Below, piece after piece: positions 37,016 through 46,169 of a stretch of DNA of 64,000 nucleotides. The notes beneath the pieces are model-generated. The model was not told the DNA's origin, searched no databases, and worked only from the letters and a program-made list of their open reading frames with translations. The first letter of the stretch is position 1; each line of letters begins with the position of its first letter. The DNA lies in the NCBI GenBank assembly GCA_028281765.1, contig JANQJF010000029.1, positions 1-64,000 on the forward strand, in the 5' to 3' direction. This DNA is from Planctomycetota bacterium (lineage in GTDB: Bacteria; Planctomycetota; UBA1135; UBA2386). The position numbers were made by a program, and so were the translations under genes.

Positions 37016-38614
37016 TCAGCCGCCGATGCGCATTTCGACCGCGTCCGTCGCGACGAGTCCGAAGGCGTTCGCGGCCGCGTCGGCTGCCAACCACTGATAC
37101 GTGAACCTCTCACCGACGAACGAGGGGTTGTTCGGGATCGACAGGACCGTGAGCGCGCGACCCGCGCCGGTTGTCTGCGTCGGTAGGTCGACGAGTGAGC
37201 CGGTCCAGAGCGCGCAGCCCGGCATCCCGATGGCATCGAGCGGGATGTGTGCCCGTGATCCCGCGACGCGGAGCACGGCGAGTGCTTCGAACGGAGCGGA
37301 CTCGAGCCACGCGTGGTAGGCGTTGCCGATCGCCGTCGTGCCGCGGATGTTGGACCGGGCGACGCGACCGAAGTGGTCCGCGCACGGCGAGCCGTAGCGC
37401 ACGAGGCGACCGGTGTCGGCGGACTCGAGGTTCTCGAACAGGCGCACGAGGCCCGAACTCTGCCCGATGTCGTCGTTGAAGGCAGCGCCCACCGCGAGAT
37501 CGGGGCGGCCGTCCCCGTCGACATCGTGCCGCCCCGCGAGCGCGGATCCGAACCGGTCGTCGACGTAGTCACCGTGGAGCGTCACGGTCCCACCCATGGA
37601 GCGGAAGATCCGGGCGTAGCCCGCTCCCGCCGACGGCGCCGACACCGCGAAGTCGCCTTGCCCGTCGCCGTCCCAGTCGCCGATCCCGCGGACCTCGCGT
37701 CCGAACGTGTCCGCAGGGTTCTGGCCCGAGACGGTGTGGATGCGTGCGAACGTGAGGCCGGAGTACACGTATGCCCGACTCTCGGTTTGCGGCGCGCTGG
37801 CGAACGCGCCAACTACGATGTCGCCGACGCCGTCGCCATTCCAGTCGTCGATCGCATCGGTGGACGCGCCGAAGTAGCGGCGCTCCGGGTCATTCGCCGC
37901 TGGGAGGATCGTGTGCATGACGGACCGATCACGTCCGGAGATCACCTCGACGTATCCACGGGGCGGGGTGTAGCTGTCGTCCTCGAACGCGACGAGCCAG
38001 TCGGCACGGCCGTCGAAGTTGAGGTCTCCAGCTGGCGCGACGGACAACACGCGGTCACCGCCACGACCCACCGAGCCGAGCGATGAACCGTCGCGCCCCG
38101 AGCGCAGATAGGCGCGGGTCGTCGATGCGACCACGAAGTCCTCGAAGCCGTCGCCATTCGCATCGCCGACGACGTCCGCCTGGTCGCCGAAGTAGTTGCT
38201 TCCAGCCGGGCCGCTGACGTGATGAATCACCGCACCGGTCGCTCCGGATCGAATCTCGGCGTAGCCGGCACCCGAGCCATGCCAACGCGGCGCGGTCACG
38301 AGGAAGTCCGATCGACCGTCGAGGTCGACGTCCTGCATCGAGCGAACGACGTAGCCGAAGTCATCGCCGGGCGCTGCGTAGATCGTGCGGATCAGCTGCC
38401 CGCCAGAGCCACGACGTTGCGTCACGTAGTTCCCGGACGGCGCGCCGGCGATCAGGTCCCCGAGCTCGTCACCATCGAAGTCGGCGGCGAGGTCAGCCGA
38501 GTAGCCGAGTTCCGCATGGGAGGTGAGGCCACGAACCGTGCCGAGTGGGCTCTGGGCAGAGAGAGTCGTGCACAGGCCGATGCAGGCGAGGATCAGGGTG
38601 CGATTGGGGTTCAT
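37016..38614 (-). CDS. Exported FG-GAP protein with shared C-terminal domain
   Basis: This 532-residue protein starts at an ATG with GAGGGAGG just upstream and begins MNPNRTLILACIGLCTTLSA. Seven FG-GAP loops are visible (DFDGDELGDLI, DVDLDGRSDFL, DANGDGFEDFV, DLNFDGRADWL, DWNGDGVGDIV, DWDGDGQGDFA, DVDGDGRPDLA). This is the usual number for a complete integrin-like propeller. The tail has YGSPCADHFG, GMPGCALWTGS, LSIPNNPSFVGERFTYQWL and TDAVEMRIGG. Calcium-dependent surface binding is likely. Confidence 0.88.
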   Translation of the reverse strand: MNPNRTLILACIGLCTTLSAQSPLGTVRGLTSHAELGYSADLAADFDGDELGDLIAGAPSGNYVTQRRGSGGQLIRTIYAAPGDDFGYVVRSMQDVDLDGRSDFLVTAPRWHGSGAGYAEIRSGATGAVIHHVSGPAGSNYFGDQADVVGDANGDGFEDFVVASTTRAYLRSGRDGSSLGSVGRGGDRVLSVAPAGDLNFDGRADWLVAFEDDSYTPPRGYVEVISGRDRSVMHTILPAANDPERRYFGASTDAIDDWNGDGVGDIVVGAFASAPQTESRAYVYSGLTFARIHTVSGQNPADTFGREVRGIGDWDGDGQGDFAVSAPSAGAGYARIFRSMGGTVTLHGDYVDDRFGSALAGRHDVDGDGRPDLAVGAAFNDDIGQSSGLVRLFENLESADTGRLVRYGSPCADHFGRVARSNIRGTTAIGNAYHAWLESAPFEALAVLRVAGSRAHIPLDAIGMPGCALWTGSLVDLPTQTTGAGRALTVLSIPNNPSFVGERFTYQWLAADAAANAFGLVATDAVEMRIGG

Positions 38615-38699
38615 GCCCTCCCTCGCGCGAAACGGGAGGAGGTTGTGCCGCGGAGACTGAAAATATTCGGATCGAGGGTCGGCACGTCGGCGGGGTAGA

Positions 38700-38800
38700 C
38701 GCGCCGGAGCAAGTCGGACCCAGGAGAGCGCGCGGCAGCCAGGGCCGCGCTCGGATGTGCCGGTGAAGCCCAAGCTGATGGCTTGCGCGACCTGGCTCGA
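38700..38800 (-). pseudogene. Fragment of an FG-GAP protein C-terminal linker
   Basis: A minus-strand frame reads ISLGFTGTSERGPGCRALSW. This resembles VLSLGFTGTPGRERIRGAGC in the FG-GAP protein at 42612-44168, and the DNA at 38755-38788 is nearly identical to 43014-43047. It lies in the 367-base gap between two divergent genes, where nothing else is recognisable. It is too short to function and looks like a remnant of a gene that once lay here. Confidence 0.45.
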
Positions 38801-38981
38801 CGAACCGAGAAGCCGCGTCGATTCGGCCGGAAACTTGCGAATTTCCGGCTCGCGCGATTTCGAGAACCGGCGTGTCGGTTCGTCACACCAACGACCAGTT
38901 GCGGGCACTGCGAGTGCTCCGCCCCTGACCAACTCGTCCCGCGACTCCGTCGGGAGCCGCGGTCCCTTACCAGGAGAACCG

Positions 38982-41900
38982 ATGATCCGGCTCCGGATGC
39001 TACTACCGGTCTGTGCACTGCTAGTGGCCAGCACTTCTCTGGCGCAGAATGACGACTTCGTAAACTTCGAATCTGCCCACGTTCATCCCCTCGAACTGAC
39101 CCCTGACGGCTCCACGCTTCTCGCCGTGAACACGGCTGCCGCGCGACTCGAAGTGTTCGATGTCGATCCTGCCAATGGGTTCCTCACGCGCCGCGGTTCC
39201 GTGCGAGTCGGGCTCGACCCGGTAACGGTGCGTGCGGTCACCGACGACATCGCCTGGGTCGTGTGTCAGATCTCCGACTCGATCTCCGTCGTCAACGTCT
39301 CGACGCTCTCGCTGCTCGACTCGCTGCGAACTCCGGACGAGCCATGCGACGTCGTGTTCACCGGGCTCAACGCAGCGGGTGACCAAGGCACTGCATGGGT
39401 GTCGTGTGCACAACCCGCGGAGATCGCCCGGTTCGACATGGCGAACTTGGACAACCCGCCGACTGTCGACTCGATCTTCGGCAAGGACCCGACCGCGATG
39501 GCGGTCAGCCCGGATGGAGAGACGGTCTACGTCGCGCTTCGTTCGTCGGGCAACCGGACCACGGTGCTCGCGGGTGGTCAGGGCATGATGCCGAATGCGG
39601 TGAGCCACCCGAACAGTCCCTACCAGGGGCGAAACCCGCCGCCGAACAACCCCAGTGGCACCACGCCGATCACCGAGTGGGAGCCCAACCTGAATCCCGC
39701 GCTGGTCAACAATCTGCTCGAGGCCGCGTTGATCGTGCGGCAGCCAGACGAGAACGGGGATTGGGTCGATGACAACGGTGAGATCTGGACGGAGCACGTG
39801 TCCGGCATCTACGCACCGGGTCTCGGCCGTGTTTCTGGTTGGGGCATGGCAGACCATGATCTGGCGATCATCGACGCGACTCAGCCGACGTTCACCGTAA
39901 CGTTCGCGCGGGACTGCATGAACATCGTGGCCGGCATCGCCATCCAGCCGCTCGGCAGCGCACACGGTGTGTCGCTGATCGGCACGGAAGCGATCAACGA
40001 AGTGCGCTTCGAACCCAATCTCAAAGGGATCTTCACTCGAGCCGTTAACGCGGTCGTCAATCCGGGGACCGCGTCACGCTTGTTTCCCGTTTCGGACCTG
40101 AACCCCGACATCGTCTACTCGACGACAGCGACGATGACGCAGGACGAGCGAGACGACTCCATCGGTGACCCGAGAGCGCAGGTGTTCTCCGCGAGTGGCT
40201 TGTCCACTTGGATCGCGGGCATGGGCTCCAACAACGTGGTTCGCTACGACTTCGCCACTGGCATGCGGACACCCATCGACGTGGGTTCGGGGCCGACGGG
40301 TCTCGCGATCAACGCAGCCGAAAACCGAATCTACGTCCTGAACAAGTTCGAGGGTTCGGTCTCCGTGCTCGATGACGCGAACGCGCTGCGTGATACGACG
40401 CCGTTCTTCGATCCGACGCCGCTCGCAGTCAAGCGCGGCCGCAAGCACCTCTACGACACGCACCGAACCTCTGGCTTCGGTCAAGCTGCCTGTGCGTCCT
40501 GCCACGTGGATGCGCGCATGGACGGGCTGGCGTGGGACCTCGGCAAGCCTGAAGGCGACTTCCACTACGTCGGCGAGTACAACACGCAGTTCGAATACGT
40601 GTTCACGCTCACGCGCGAACTCTCCGAGTTCCACCCGATGAAGGGGCCGATGACGACGCAAACCCTGCAAGACATCGTCGGCAAGGAGCCGTTCCACTGG
40701 CGCGGCGACAAGCGCGGGATCGAGGAGTTCAACGCCGCGTACGAGGGACTTCAAGGCGACGATGCCCAGTTGACCGCAGCGGAGATGCAGGAGTTCGAGG
40801 ACTTCTTGGCATCGATCTACATGCCACCCAATCCTTATCGCTTGGTGACTAACGAGTTGCCAGCAACGATGGATTTGACTCCGTTCGGGATCTCGGAGTT
40901 CCTCACGACTCCTGGTCTTCCGACGCCGCTTACGTCAGGCGACGCCCAGGCGGGCCTCGTTACGTACCGTAGCGGGCAGCTGACCTTCCCGTTCAGTTGC
41001 GTGAGCTGCCACACGCTGCCGGTAGGTATCGGCACCGACCACGTGTGGAGCATCCCGTCCGCGCCGGGCGTCTGGACTCAGATGCCCGCCGGTGAGTACG
41101 GCAACGCGCACTCGGCGATGCAGCTCATCGACGAGCCGAACCCGCAGAGCCCGATGAAGATCGCGCAGCTGCGCAACATGCACGAGAAGACCGGCTTCGA
41201 CATGTCGAGCACGCAGAGCCTGGCGGGGTTCGGCTATCTCCACGACGGGTCCGTCGACACGCTTGGGCGCTTCATGAGCAACACGAGCGCGTTCTTGATC
41301 GGCCTGGCGCCGAACCCGAACGAGATCGTGTCGGACCTCACGGCGCTGATGCTGGCGTTCTCGGGCACGCGGATGCCGCAGCCCATGCCCAACATGGCTG
41401 GTCAATTCGTCGATGTGCTCGAACCGCCGGGGATCCCGGGACAGAACGTTCACGCGGGTATTGGTCTTGCGGTCACCCTCGATTCGCTTGCGCCGGCTGA
41501 TCTGCCCGAGGTGTACGCCGCGTTCGGCAACCTCACTGCGACCCACGATGCTGCGGTCGCCAGCGGGGACAACGACATCGCTCTTATCGTGCTCCAGAAC
41601 ATCGCCGGTGGTGGCCAGCGCGGCTACCGGTACGCCGGCAACTGGATGTTCGACGAAGATGACGGTAGTCAGGAGACACTCGTCAACCTGTTCACGTCGA
41701 TCGGTCCCGGTACGGAATTGACGCTGATGATGGTTCCGTTCTCCGAGCGGACCCGACTCGGTGTCGACACCGACGCTGATATGGTCTTCGACGAGGTAGA
41801 GCGCAACGCGGGTAGCGATCCCGAAGACCGGTTGAGCTTCTTGGCCTGCACGTCTGCGATTCCGGCGTCTCCGAGCGGTGTTGTCGCGACTGCCCCCGGT

Positions 41901-42476
41901 CAACACGCCGTGAACGTGACTTGGACCGACAACGCGAGCGATGAGGATGGCTTCATCATCGAGCGGGCCTGGAACAACAGCCTGCAGTTCGAGATCGTCG
42001 GCATCGTCCGGAGTGCGAATGCGCAGCAGTTCACAGACTCTTCCGTGGGTGTGAACACCGAATACGTCTACCGCGTGCGCGCGTACAACTGTGCGGGTCG
42101 GTCGGCGCCGTCGGCTGTGTCCGCGTTCGTGACGAGCTCGGACTTCCTGAGCCCGGCGGTCGTGCATGTCAGCGAGATCGACTTCCTCGAAGAGCCCGCG
42201 GCGACTCCGGGGGGCCCGGACTTCTGGGGCATGGTGCACGTCGTCGACGATCAAGATCGACCATTCGGAGGTGTGGATGTCACGGTGCTGTTCACCGGTG
42301 GTCAGACCCAGACCAGGGTGACCAACGGCGAAGGTCAAGCGGTGTTCAACGTCCCGGTGTCGAGCCTCCCGGGTGGGGCGCAAACGGTCACCGTGACCGC
42401 GATCACCGGCGGGCCGCCGGGAACGAGCTACGACGCGAGCGCGAACTTCATCACGACGTTTGTGTATCCGCCGTAG
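38982..42476 (+). CDS. Exported YVTN propeller / two-haem cytochrome / fibronectin protein
   Basis: This 1164-residue protein starts at an ATG with AGGAG five bases upstream and begins MIRLRMLLPVCALLVASTSLAQ. Residues 30-450 are YVTN-type propeller blades (DGSTLLAVNTAAARLEVFDV, PTAMAVSPDGETVYVAL). Two c-type haem motifs follow: CASCH at 504-508 and CVSCH at 673-677. Between them are cytochrome-peroxidase-like segments such as GPMTTQTLQDIVGKEPFHWR. Residues about 965-1060 form a fibronectin type III domain (VNVTWTDNASDEDGFIIERA), and an Ig-like domain ends the protein. It lacks the recurring tail. It could be a periplasmic or surface electron-transfer protein with binding domains. Confidence 0.8.
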   Translation: MIRLRMLLPVCALLVASTSLAQNDDFVNFESAHVHPLELTPDGSTLLAVNTAAARLEVFDVDPANGFLTRRGSVRVGLDPVTVRAVTDDIAWVVCQISDSISVVNVSTLSLLDSLRTPDEPCDVVFTGLNAAGDQGTAWVSCAQPAEIARFDMANLDNPPTVDSIFGKDPTAMAVSPDGETVYVALRSSGNRTTVLAGGQGMMPNAVSHPNSPYQGRNPPPNNPSGTTPITEWEPNLNPALVNNLLEAALIVRQPDENGDWVDDNGEIWTEHVSGIYAPGLGRVSGWGMADHDLAIIDATQPTFTVTFARDCMNIVAGIAIQPLGSAHGVSLIGTEAINEVRFEPNLKGIFTRAVNAVVNPGTASRLFPVSDLNPDIVYSTTATMTQDERDDSIGDPRAQVFSASGLSTWIAGMGSNNVVRYDFATGMRTPIDVGSGPTGLAINAAENRIYVLNKFEGSVSVLDDANALRDTTPFFDPTPLAVKRGRKHLYDTHRTSGFGQAACASCHVDARMDGLAWDLGKPEGDFHYVGEYNTQFEYVFTLTRELSEFHPMKGPMTTQTLQDIVGKEPFHWRGDKRGIEEFNAAYEGLQGDDAQLTAAEMQEFEDFLASIYMPPNPYRLVTNELPATMDLTPFGISEFLTTPGLPTPLTSGDAQAGLVTYRSGQLTFPFSCVSCHTLPVGIGTDHVWSIPSAPGVWTQMPAGEYGNAHSAMQLIDEPNPQSPMKIAQLRNMHEKTGFDMSSTQSLAGFGYLHDGSVDTLGRFMSNTSAFLIGLAPNPNEIVSDLTALMLAFSGTRMPQPMPNMAGQFVDVLEPPGIPGQNVHAGIGLAVTLDSLAPADLPEVYAAFGNLTATHDAAVASGDNDIALIVLQNIAGGGQRGYRYAGNWMFDEDDGSQETLVNLFTSIGPGTELTLMMVPFSERTRLGVDTDADMVFDEVERNAGSDPEDRLSFLACTSAIPASPSGVVATAPGQHAVNVTWTDNASDEDGFIIERAWNNSLQFEIVGIVRSANAQQFTDSSVGVNTEYVYRVRAYNCAGRSAPSAVSAFVTSSDFLSPAVVHVSEIDFLEEPAATPGGPDFWGMVHVVDDQDRPFGGVDVTVLFTGGQTQTRVTNGEGQAVFNVPVSSLPGGAQTVTVTAITGGPPGTSYDASANFITTFVYPP

Positions 42477-42483
42477 TGAGAGC

Positions 42484-42515
42484 CGGCCGCGGTGGCACCG
42501 ATGTCACCGCGGCCG
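42484..42515 (+). terminator. GC-rich hairpin after the cytochrome gene
   Basis: CGGCCGCGGTG and CACCGCGGCCG form a perfect 11-base-pair stem with a 10-base loop, eight bases after the stop codon of the cytochrome gene. There is no T-tract, so termination is likely but not certain. It also lies in the gap before the convergent FG-GAP gene. Confidence 0.5.
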
Positions 42516-42611
42516 CGCCGTCTCGGCGCAGCTCTCGGCGGTGCGGACGGAGACGGTTCGGTTCTGAGACGATCCCGCGAGGACGGTGTTGCCGTACTTG
42601 TGGAGAAGCAG

Positions 42612-44168
42612 CTACGGCGACGCGACACCGAGCGTCGTCGCGAGTGCGTCGCTCATCGTCACGCCCAGCGGGTTCGCGCCCGGGCTCCACAGCAACCATT
42701 GGAGTTCGAGATCGAACCCGACCGGCGCGAAGTCGGTCGGGATCGCGAGTTCGATGCTCGCCTGCCCGGTGCCGTCGATGCCGGCCCCGATGGTGAAAAA
42801 CGGATCGACGTACAGCGTGCAGTCGGCGAGGTCGACGAAGTCGAGCGGCAGCATCGCGGGGTTGCCGAGGTGCAGGATGCCCGCCAGGTTCGGCCTGCCG
42901 GCGACCAGTTTCACGGTGAGGGTCTCGCCGAGGTTGGCGTTGCCTTCGAACTCGATGCTCGGGAGTCGAGTGCCGTCGACACATCCGGCTCCGCGGATGC
43001 GCTCACGTCCGGGTGTGCCGGTGAAGCCCAAGCTGAGGACTTGCGCGGTGCCGGCGTGCTGGTGGTTCACGAAGTCGAGTGGATTGCCGACGATGATGTC
43101 GTCGAAGCCGTCGTGGTTGACGTCACCGACAGCATCGATGATGGGGCCCAGAGTCTGCAGCGACGCGACCGGCTGCAGCGTCGCGCCGGACCATACTTCA
43201 GTGAACGCGGGAGCCGCACCGGGAGCATCGCGGATGACGAAGAGGTCGGGCACGCTGTCGCCGTCGACGTCGCCGGCCGGATGGACCGAGCTGATTCTGG
43301 TGTCGGCGGTGCCGACCGCGCACGAGATCAGCGAACCGTCGACACCGGAGTAGAAGACGATCTTGCCTTGAGTCGGCTGGCCGAATAGCGATGGATACGC
43401 CGCGACGCCCACCGCGAAGTCCCGTACGGCGTCGCCGTCCAGGTCGGGACACAGGGCCGCGCTGTTGCCGAAGCCGTCGTTGACGTGGTCGGCCTGCACC
43501 GCGTAGAGCTCTTCTCCGGCGAGGCCGGAATAGACGGCGACGCGTCCGTACGTCGTCAGAGAGCCCAGCGTCGAGATCGCGAACTCGAGGTGGCCGTCGC
43601 CGTTGAAGTCGTCGAGCGGGTACACGCGCCAGCCGAAGTGCTGGTCGCTCTCGGTGAGTGAGTGCAGCGGGGCCAGATCGCGCCCCGAAATGACAGTTAC
43701 GCCGTTCTCGATGCGCAGCGCGAAGTCGTCGTAGCCGTCGCGATCGACGTCGCCCAAGGCTGTCGGCACGAACAGGAGCGGGAGTGACAGAAGCGTCGAC
43801 CAATCGCCACCGGAGACCAACCAGGTGCGACCGCCGAAGTCGTGGTCGGCAGTCATCAGGAAGTCTGCGCGGCCGTCGCCATTGACGTCACCGGCGTCGA
43901 ACGCACCGGGAACGATTTCGCCCTGCTGGAACGGCACCGTGTGCAGGACCGAACCATCGACGCCAGAGATCAAGTACGCGATCGGCTCGTAGAACGCGGC
44001 GACCAGTTGGTCGGGGTGTCCGTCGTCGTTGGTGTCGCCGAGGCCGACCACGTGGGCCCCGAGCTGCTGGTTCCATGCGGTGCCCTGGATCTCATACAGC
44101 ACCTGCGCGTCCGCGGCGCTGACAAGGAGGGCCGGTGCGAGCAGCGCGTGAATGAGCCTGGGCGTCAT
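42612..44168 (-). CDS. Exported FG-GAP protein with shared C-terminal domain
   Basis: This is a 518-residue protein starting MTPRLIHALLAPALLVSA, with signal cleavage near ADAQ. The frame is open for 39 more residues, but that part is the dispersed repeat and has no signal character. Seven FG-GAP loops are visible, including DTNDDGHPDQL, DVNGDGRADFL, DVDRDGYDDFA, DLDGDAVRDFA and DVNHDGFDDII. The tail has IRGAGCVDGTRLP, VDLADCTLYV, LAIPTDFAPVGFDLELQWL and SDALATTLG. The 102-bp repeat occupies the leader, so it may carry the promoter. Confidence 0.87.
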   Translation of the reverse strand: MTPRLIHALLAPALLVSAADAQVLYEIQGTAWNQQLGAHVVGLGDTNDDGHPDQLVAAFYEPIAYLISGVDGSVLHTVPFQQGEIVPGAFDAGDVNGDGRADFLMTADHDFGGRTWLVSGGDWSTLLSLPLLFVPTALGDVDRDGYDDFALRIENGVTVISGRDLAPLHSLTESDQHFGWRVYPLDDFNGDGHLEFAISTLGSLTTYGRVAVYSGLAGEELYAVQADHVNDGFGNSAALCPDLDGDAVRDFAVGVAAYPSLFGQPTQGKIVFYSGVDGSLISCAVGTADTRISSVHPAGDVDGDSVPDLFVIRDAPGAAPAFTEVWSGATLQPVASLQTLGPIIDAVGDVNHDGFDDIIVGNPLDFVNHQHAGTAQVLSLGFTGTPGRERIRGAGCVDGTRLPSIEFEGNANLGETLTVKLVAGRPNLAGILHLGNPAMLPLDFVDLADCTLYVDPFFTIGAGIDGTGQASIELAIPTDFAPVGFDLELQWLLWSPGANPLGVTMSDALATTLGVASP

Positions 44169-44178
44169 GTCGGCGATT

Positions 44179-44280
44179 CTAGTGGGTCGTCGCTGAAGTC
44201 CGTCGCGTATGTCGGTGTTCCTGGGGTTCGCTCGCAAGGCGCTGCGACGACATGGCTTGTCAGTGGACAAGTCGAGGAGC
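44179..44280 (-). repeat. Dispersed 102-bp repeat, copy 2 (inverted relative to copy 1)
   Basis: This matches 1-102 in reverse complement with about five mismatches. It lies directly upstream of the FG-GAP gene start at 44168, ending 10 bases before it, and downstream of the BNR gene at 44348. It contains the same CTTGTC/GACAAG hairpin. It may act as a leader or promoter for the FG-GAP gene. Confidence 0.8.
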
Positions 44281-44347
44281 AGCAACGCAGCGGGCGGCTC
44301 GATTGGCCGGTTACTTCTGATGCGGACTTCGGACGCGGAGCACTAGG

Positions 44348-46108
44348 CTACAGCCAGAGCTCCAGCGCGTTCGAGAACACGACGCCCGTCGCCGATCCGG
44401 GATCCAGGACGACTCCCTGGAAATTCACGTTGAGGCCACCGAGACCGGAGCCGACCTCGACCGTGATCGGCAGCGAACCACTGCCGTTGCCCGGCCCGGT
44501 TCCGACGATACCGATCGGCACGGTCGCCTCGGGCTGCACGAGCAACGTCCCGCCGAACGCCGGGATCGAGACGATCGACGTCTGGAAGCCACCGAGCAAC
44601 AGCGCGGCGGGGGCCCCACCCGCGACACCGGTCAGATCGAGCGACATCGAGGTCCCGGGGATCGGCGCGCCCGTCGAGTCGAGCTCCGGAACGAACCCGC
44701 CGGCGCCCGCGCTCCCGACACCGTAGGGAAGGATCCCGACGAGCACGTTCGTGCGGATTCCGTCGAGCGCGAAGGCGCCCTGCTCTCGCCACGCGACGTG
44801 AACCGAGCTCTCGGACATCGCGACGTCGATACGGCGCCACGTCGGGTTCCCTTCGGTCGTGCCGAGATCCACCCGCTTCGGTTCCCCCCACGTCAATCCA
44901 CCGTCCATCGAGATCGCGAACCAGACGTCGTTCCGCGTGTCCCACCACACGGCGTAGAACGTGACGCCGCGCGCGATCACGTGCGGCGGCGACTCTGCGC
45001 CGAGCAGCGGATGCGCCGGATCGCTGATCTCGCGGTCCTCCGCGAGCCAAGTCAAGCCACCGTCGAGCGAACGGTTGAAGTAGAGCGTGAACTCGTCGTT
45101 CGCCGCGAACGGTGCGGTCCGGTCGTCGACCCACCAGGCGAAGACACGACCGGCGTCCACACCCACGTGCGCGGACGCCGACTGCACGCTCGCCGGGGCC
45201 AGCGCGGGACCGACGCGCCGATTGGCGGTGCGCCACGTCGCGCCGCCGTCGTTCGACGAGTTCATGTAGAGATCGGCACGCTCGGGATAGATGACGCTGC
45301 CGGTCCAGTCGCGCGTGTCGCGCCAGAGAATGCTCACCTCCAGGCCCGCGACGGCGAGCCGCGGCGGCCCGACGATGACCGCCTGCGCACCGGCAGAATC
45401 GGTGACCGGCAGTTCACCCACCCACGTCGCCCCTTCGTCGATCGAACGGTTGCAGTAGACACGACGCTCGGTGACACCCAGCGCATCCCGCGTGTCGCTC
45501 CACGCGACCAAGATCGAACTGCCGTCGACGGCGATCGTCGGGTGGAGCACCGCGATACCCGGCGTGTTCAGGGCAACCGGGGCCGACCACGTCGCGCCGG
45601 AGTCGAGCGATCGGCTGAAGAACACGTCGGCGTCGCGCTTCCACGTCACGAACAGCGAGCTGCCCGACACCACCAGCTGCGGGTCGCGCGCCGTGCCGGG
45701 CTGCGCGCCCTCGATCTCGATCTCGACCGTCAACCAGGTGTCGCCTCGATCGAGCGAACGATTGAAGCGCAGGTTGCCACCGAACAGCGGACACGCCTCC
45801 CACAGTACGTAGACCGCGTCGCCCGCCGCAGCGACCTGCACGTCCCGCAGTCCACACGCCGCGAGCTGGTCGACGCGCTGCACGAGCGGCCACGACGCAC
45901 CGCCGTCGGTGGACCGACCAAGCCAGACTTCGCCGGCGGGCCCGCCCTTGCTCCACGCGCAGTAGAGAGCGCCGTCTCCGGCCGCGATGCGCACGTGGTC
46001 GACGGTCTCCGTCGACTGGCCGGACGCAATCAGCGTGTCCGGCATCCGCTGGCCGTGGGCCAGGGAGAGAACCGACACCAACACCGACAACGAGATCATG
46101 ACTCGCAT
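44348..46108 (-). CDS. Exported BNR/Asp-box repeat protein with shared C-terminal domain
   Basis: This 586-residue protein starts at an ATG with GGTGAGG upstream and begins MRVMISLSVLVSVLSLAHGQ. Seven Asp-box repeats have the form S(L/T/I/N/M)DxGxTW (STDGGASW, SLDRGDTW, SLDSGATW, SIDEGATW, SNDGGATW, SLDGGLTW, SMDGGLTW), as in sialidase-type propellers. No sialidase catalytic residues are apparent, so it is more likely a non-enzymatic propeller. The tail is a variant of the recurring domain (LPYGVGSAGAGG, VGSGLGGLNVNFQGVVLD, SNALELWL). The thiD gene lies 61 bases upstream in the same direction. Confidence 0.83.
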   Translation of the reverse strand: MRVMISLSVLVSVLSLAHGQRMPDTLIASGQSTETVDHVRIAAGDGALYCAWSKGGPAGEVWLGRSTDGGASWPLVQRVDQLAACGLRDVQVAAAGDAVYVLWEACPLFGGNLRFNRSLDRGDTWLTVEIEIEGAQPGTARDPQLVVSGSSLFVTWKRDADVFFSRSLDSGATWSAPVALNTPGIAVLHPTIAVDGSSILVAWSDTRDALGVTERRVYCNRSIDEGATWVGELPVTDSAGAQAVIVGPPRLAVAGLEVSILWRDTRDWTGSVIYPERADLYMNSSNDGGATWRTANRRVGPALAPASVQSASAHVGVDAGRVFAWWVDDRTAPFAANDEFTLYFNRSLDGGLTWLAEDREISDPAHPLLGAESPPHVIARGVTFYAVWWDTRNDVWFAISMDGGLTWGEPKRVDLGTTEGNPTWRRIDVAMSESSVHVAWREQGAFALDGIRTNVLVGILPYGVGSAGAGGFVPELDSTGAPIPGTSMSLDLTGVAGGAPAALLLGGFQTSIVSIPAFGGTLLVQPEATVPIGIVGTGPGNGSGSLPITVEVGSGLGGLNVNFQGVVLDPGSATGVVFSNALELWL

Positions 46109-46169
46109 CGCCTCACCGCTTCTTCCAATCGAGGAAAGGACGCGAGGAGTGTACGCGAATCGATTCCGC

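Noticed and set aside
9980..46108. PEP-CTERM or LPXTG-type sorting on the exported proteins
   Set aside because: The C-termini lack a membrane helix, basic end or LPXTG motif; the tail is a folded beta-rich domain.
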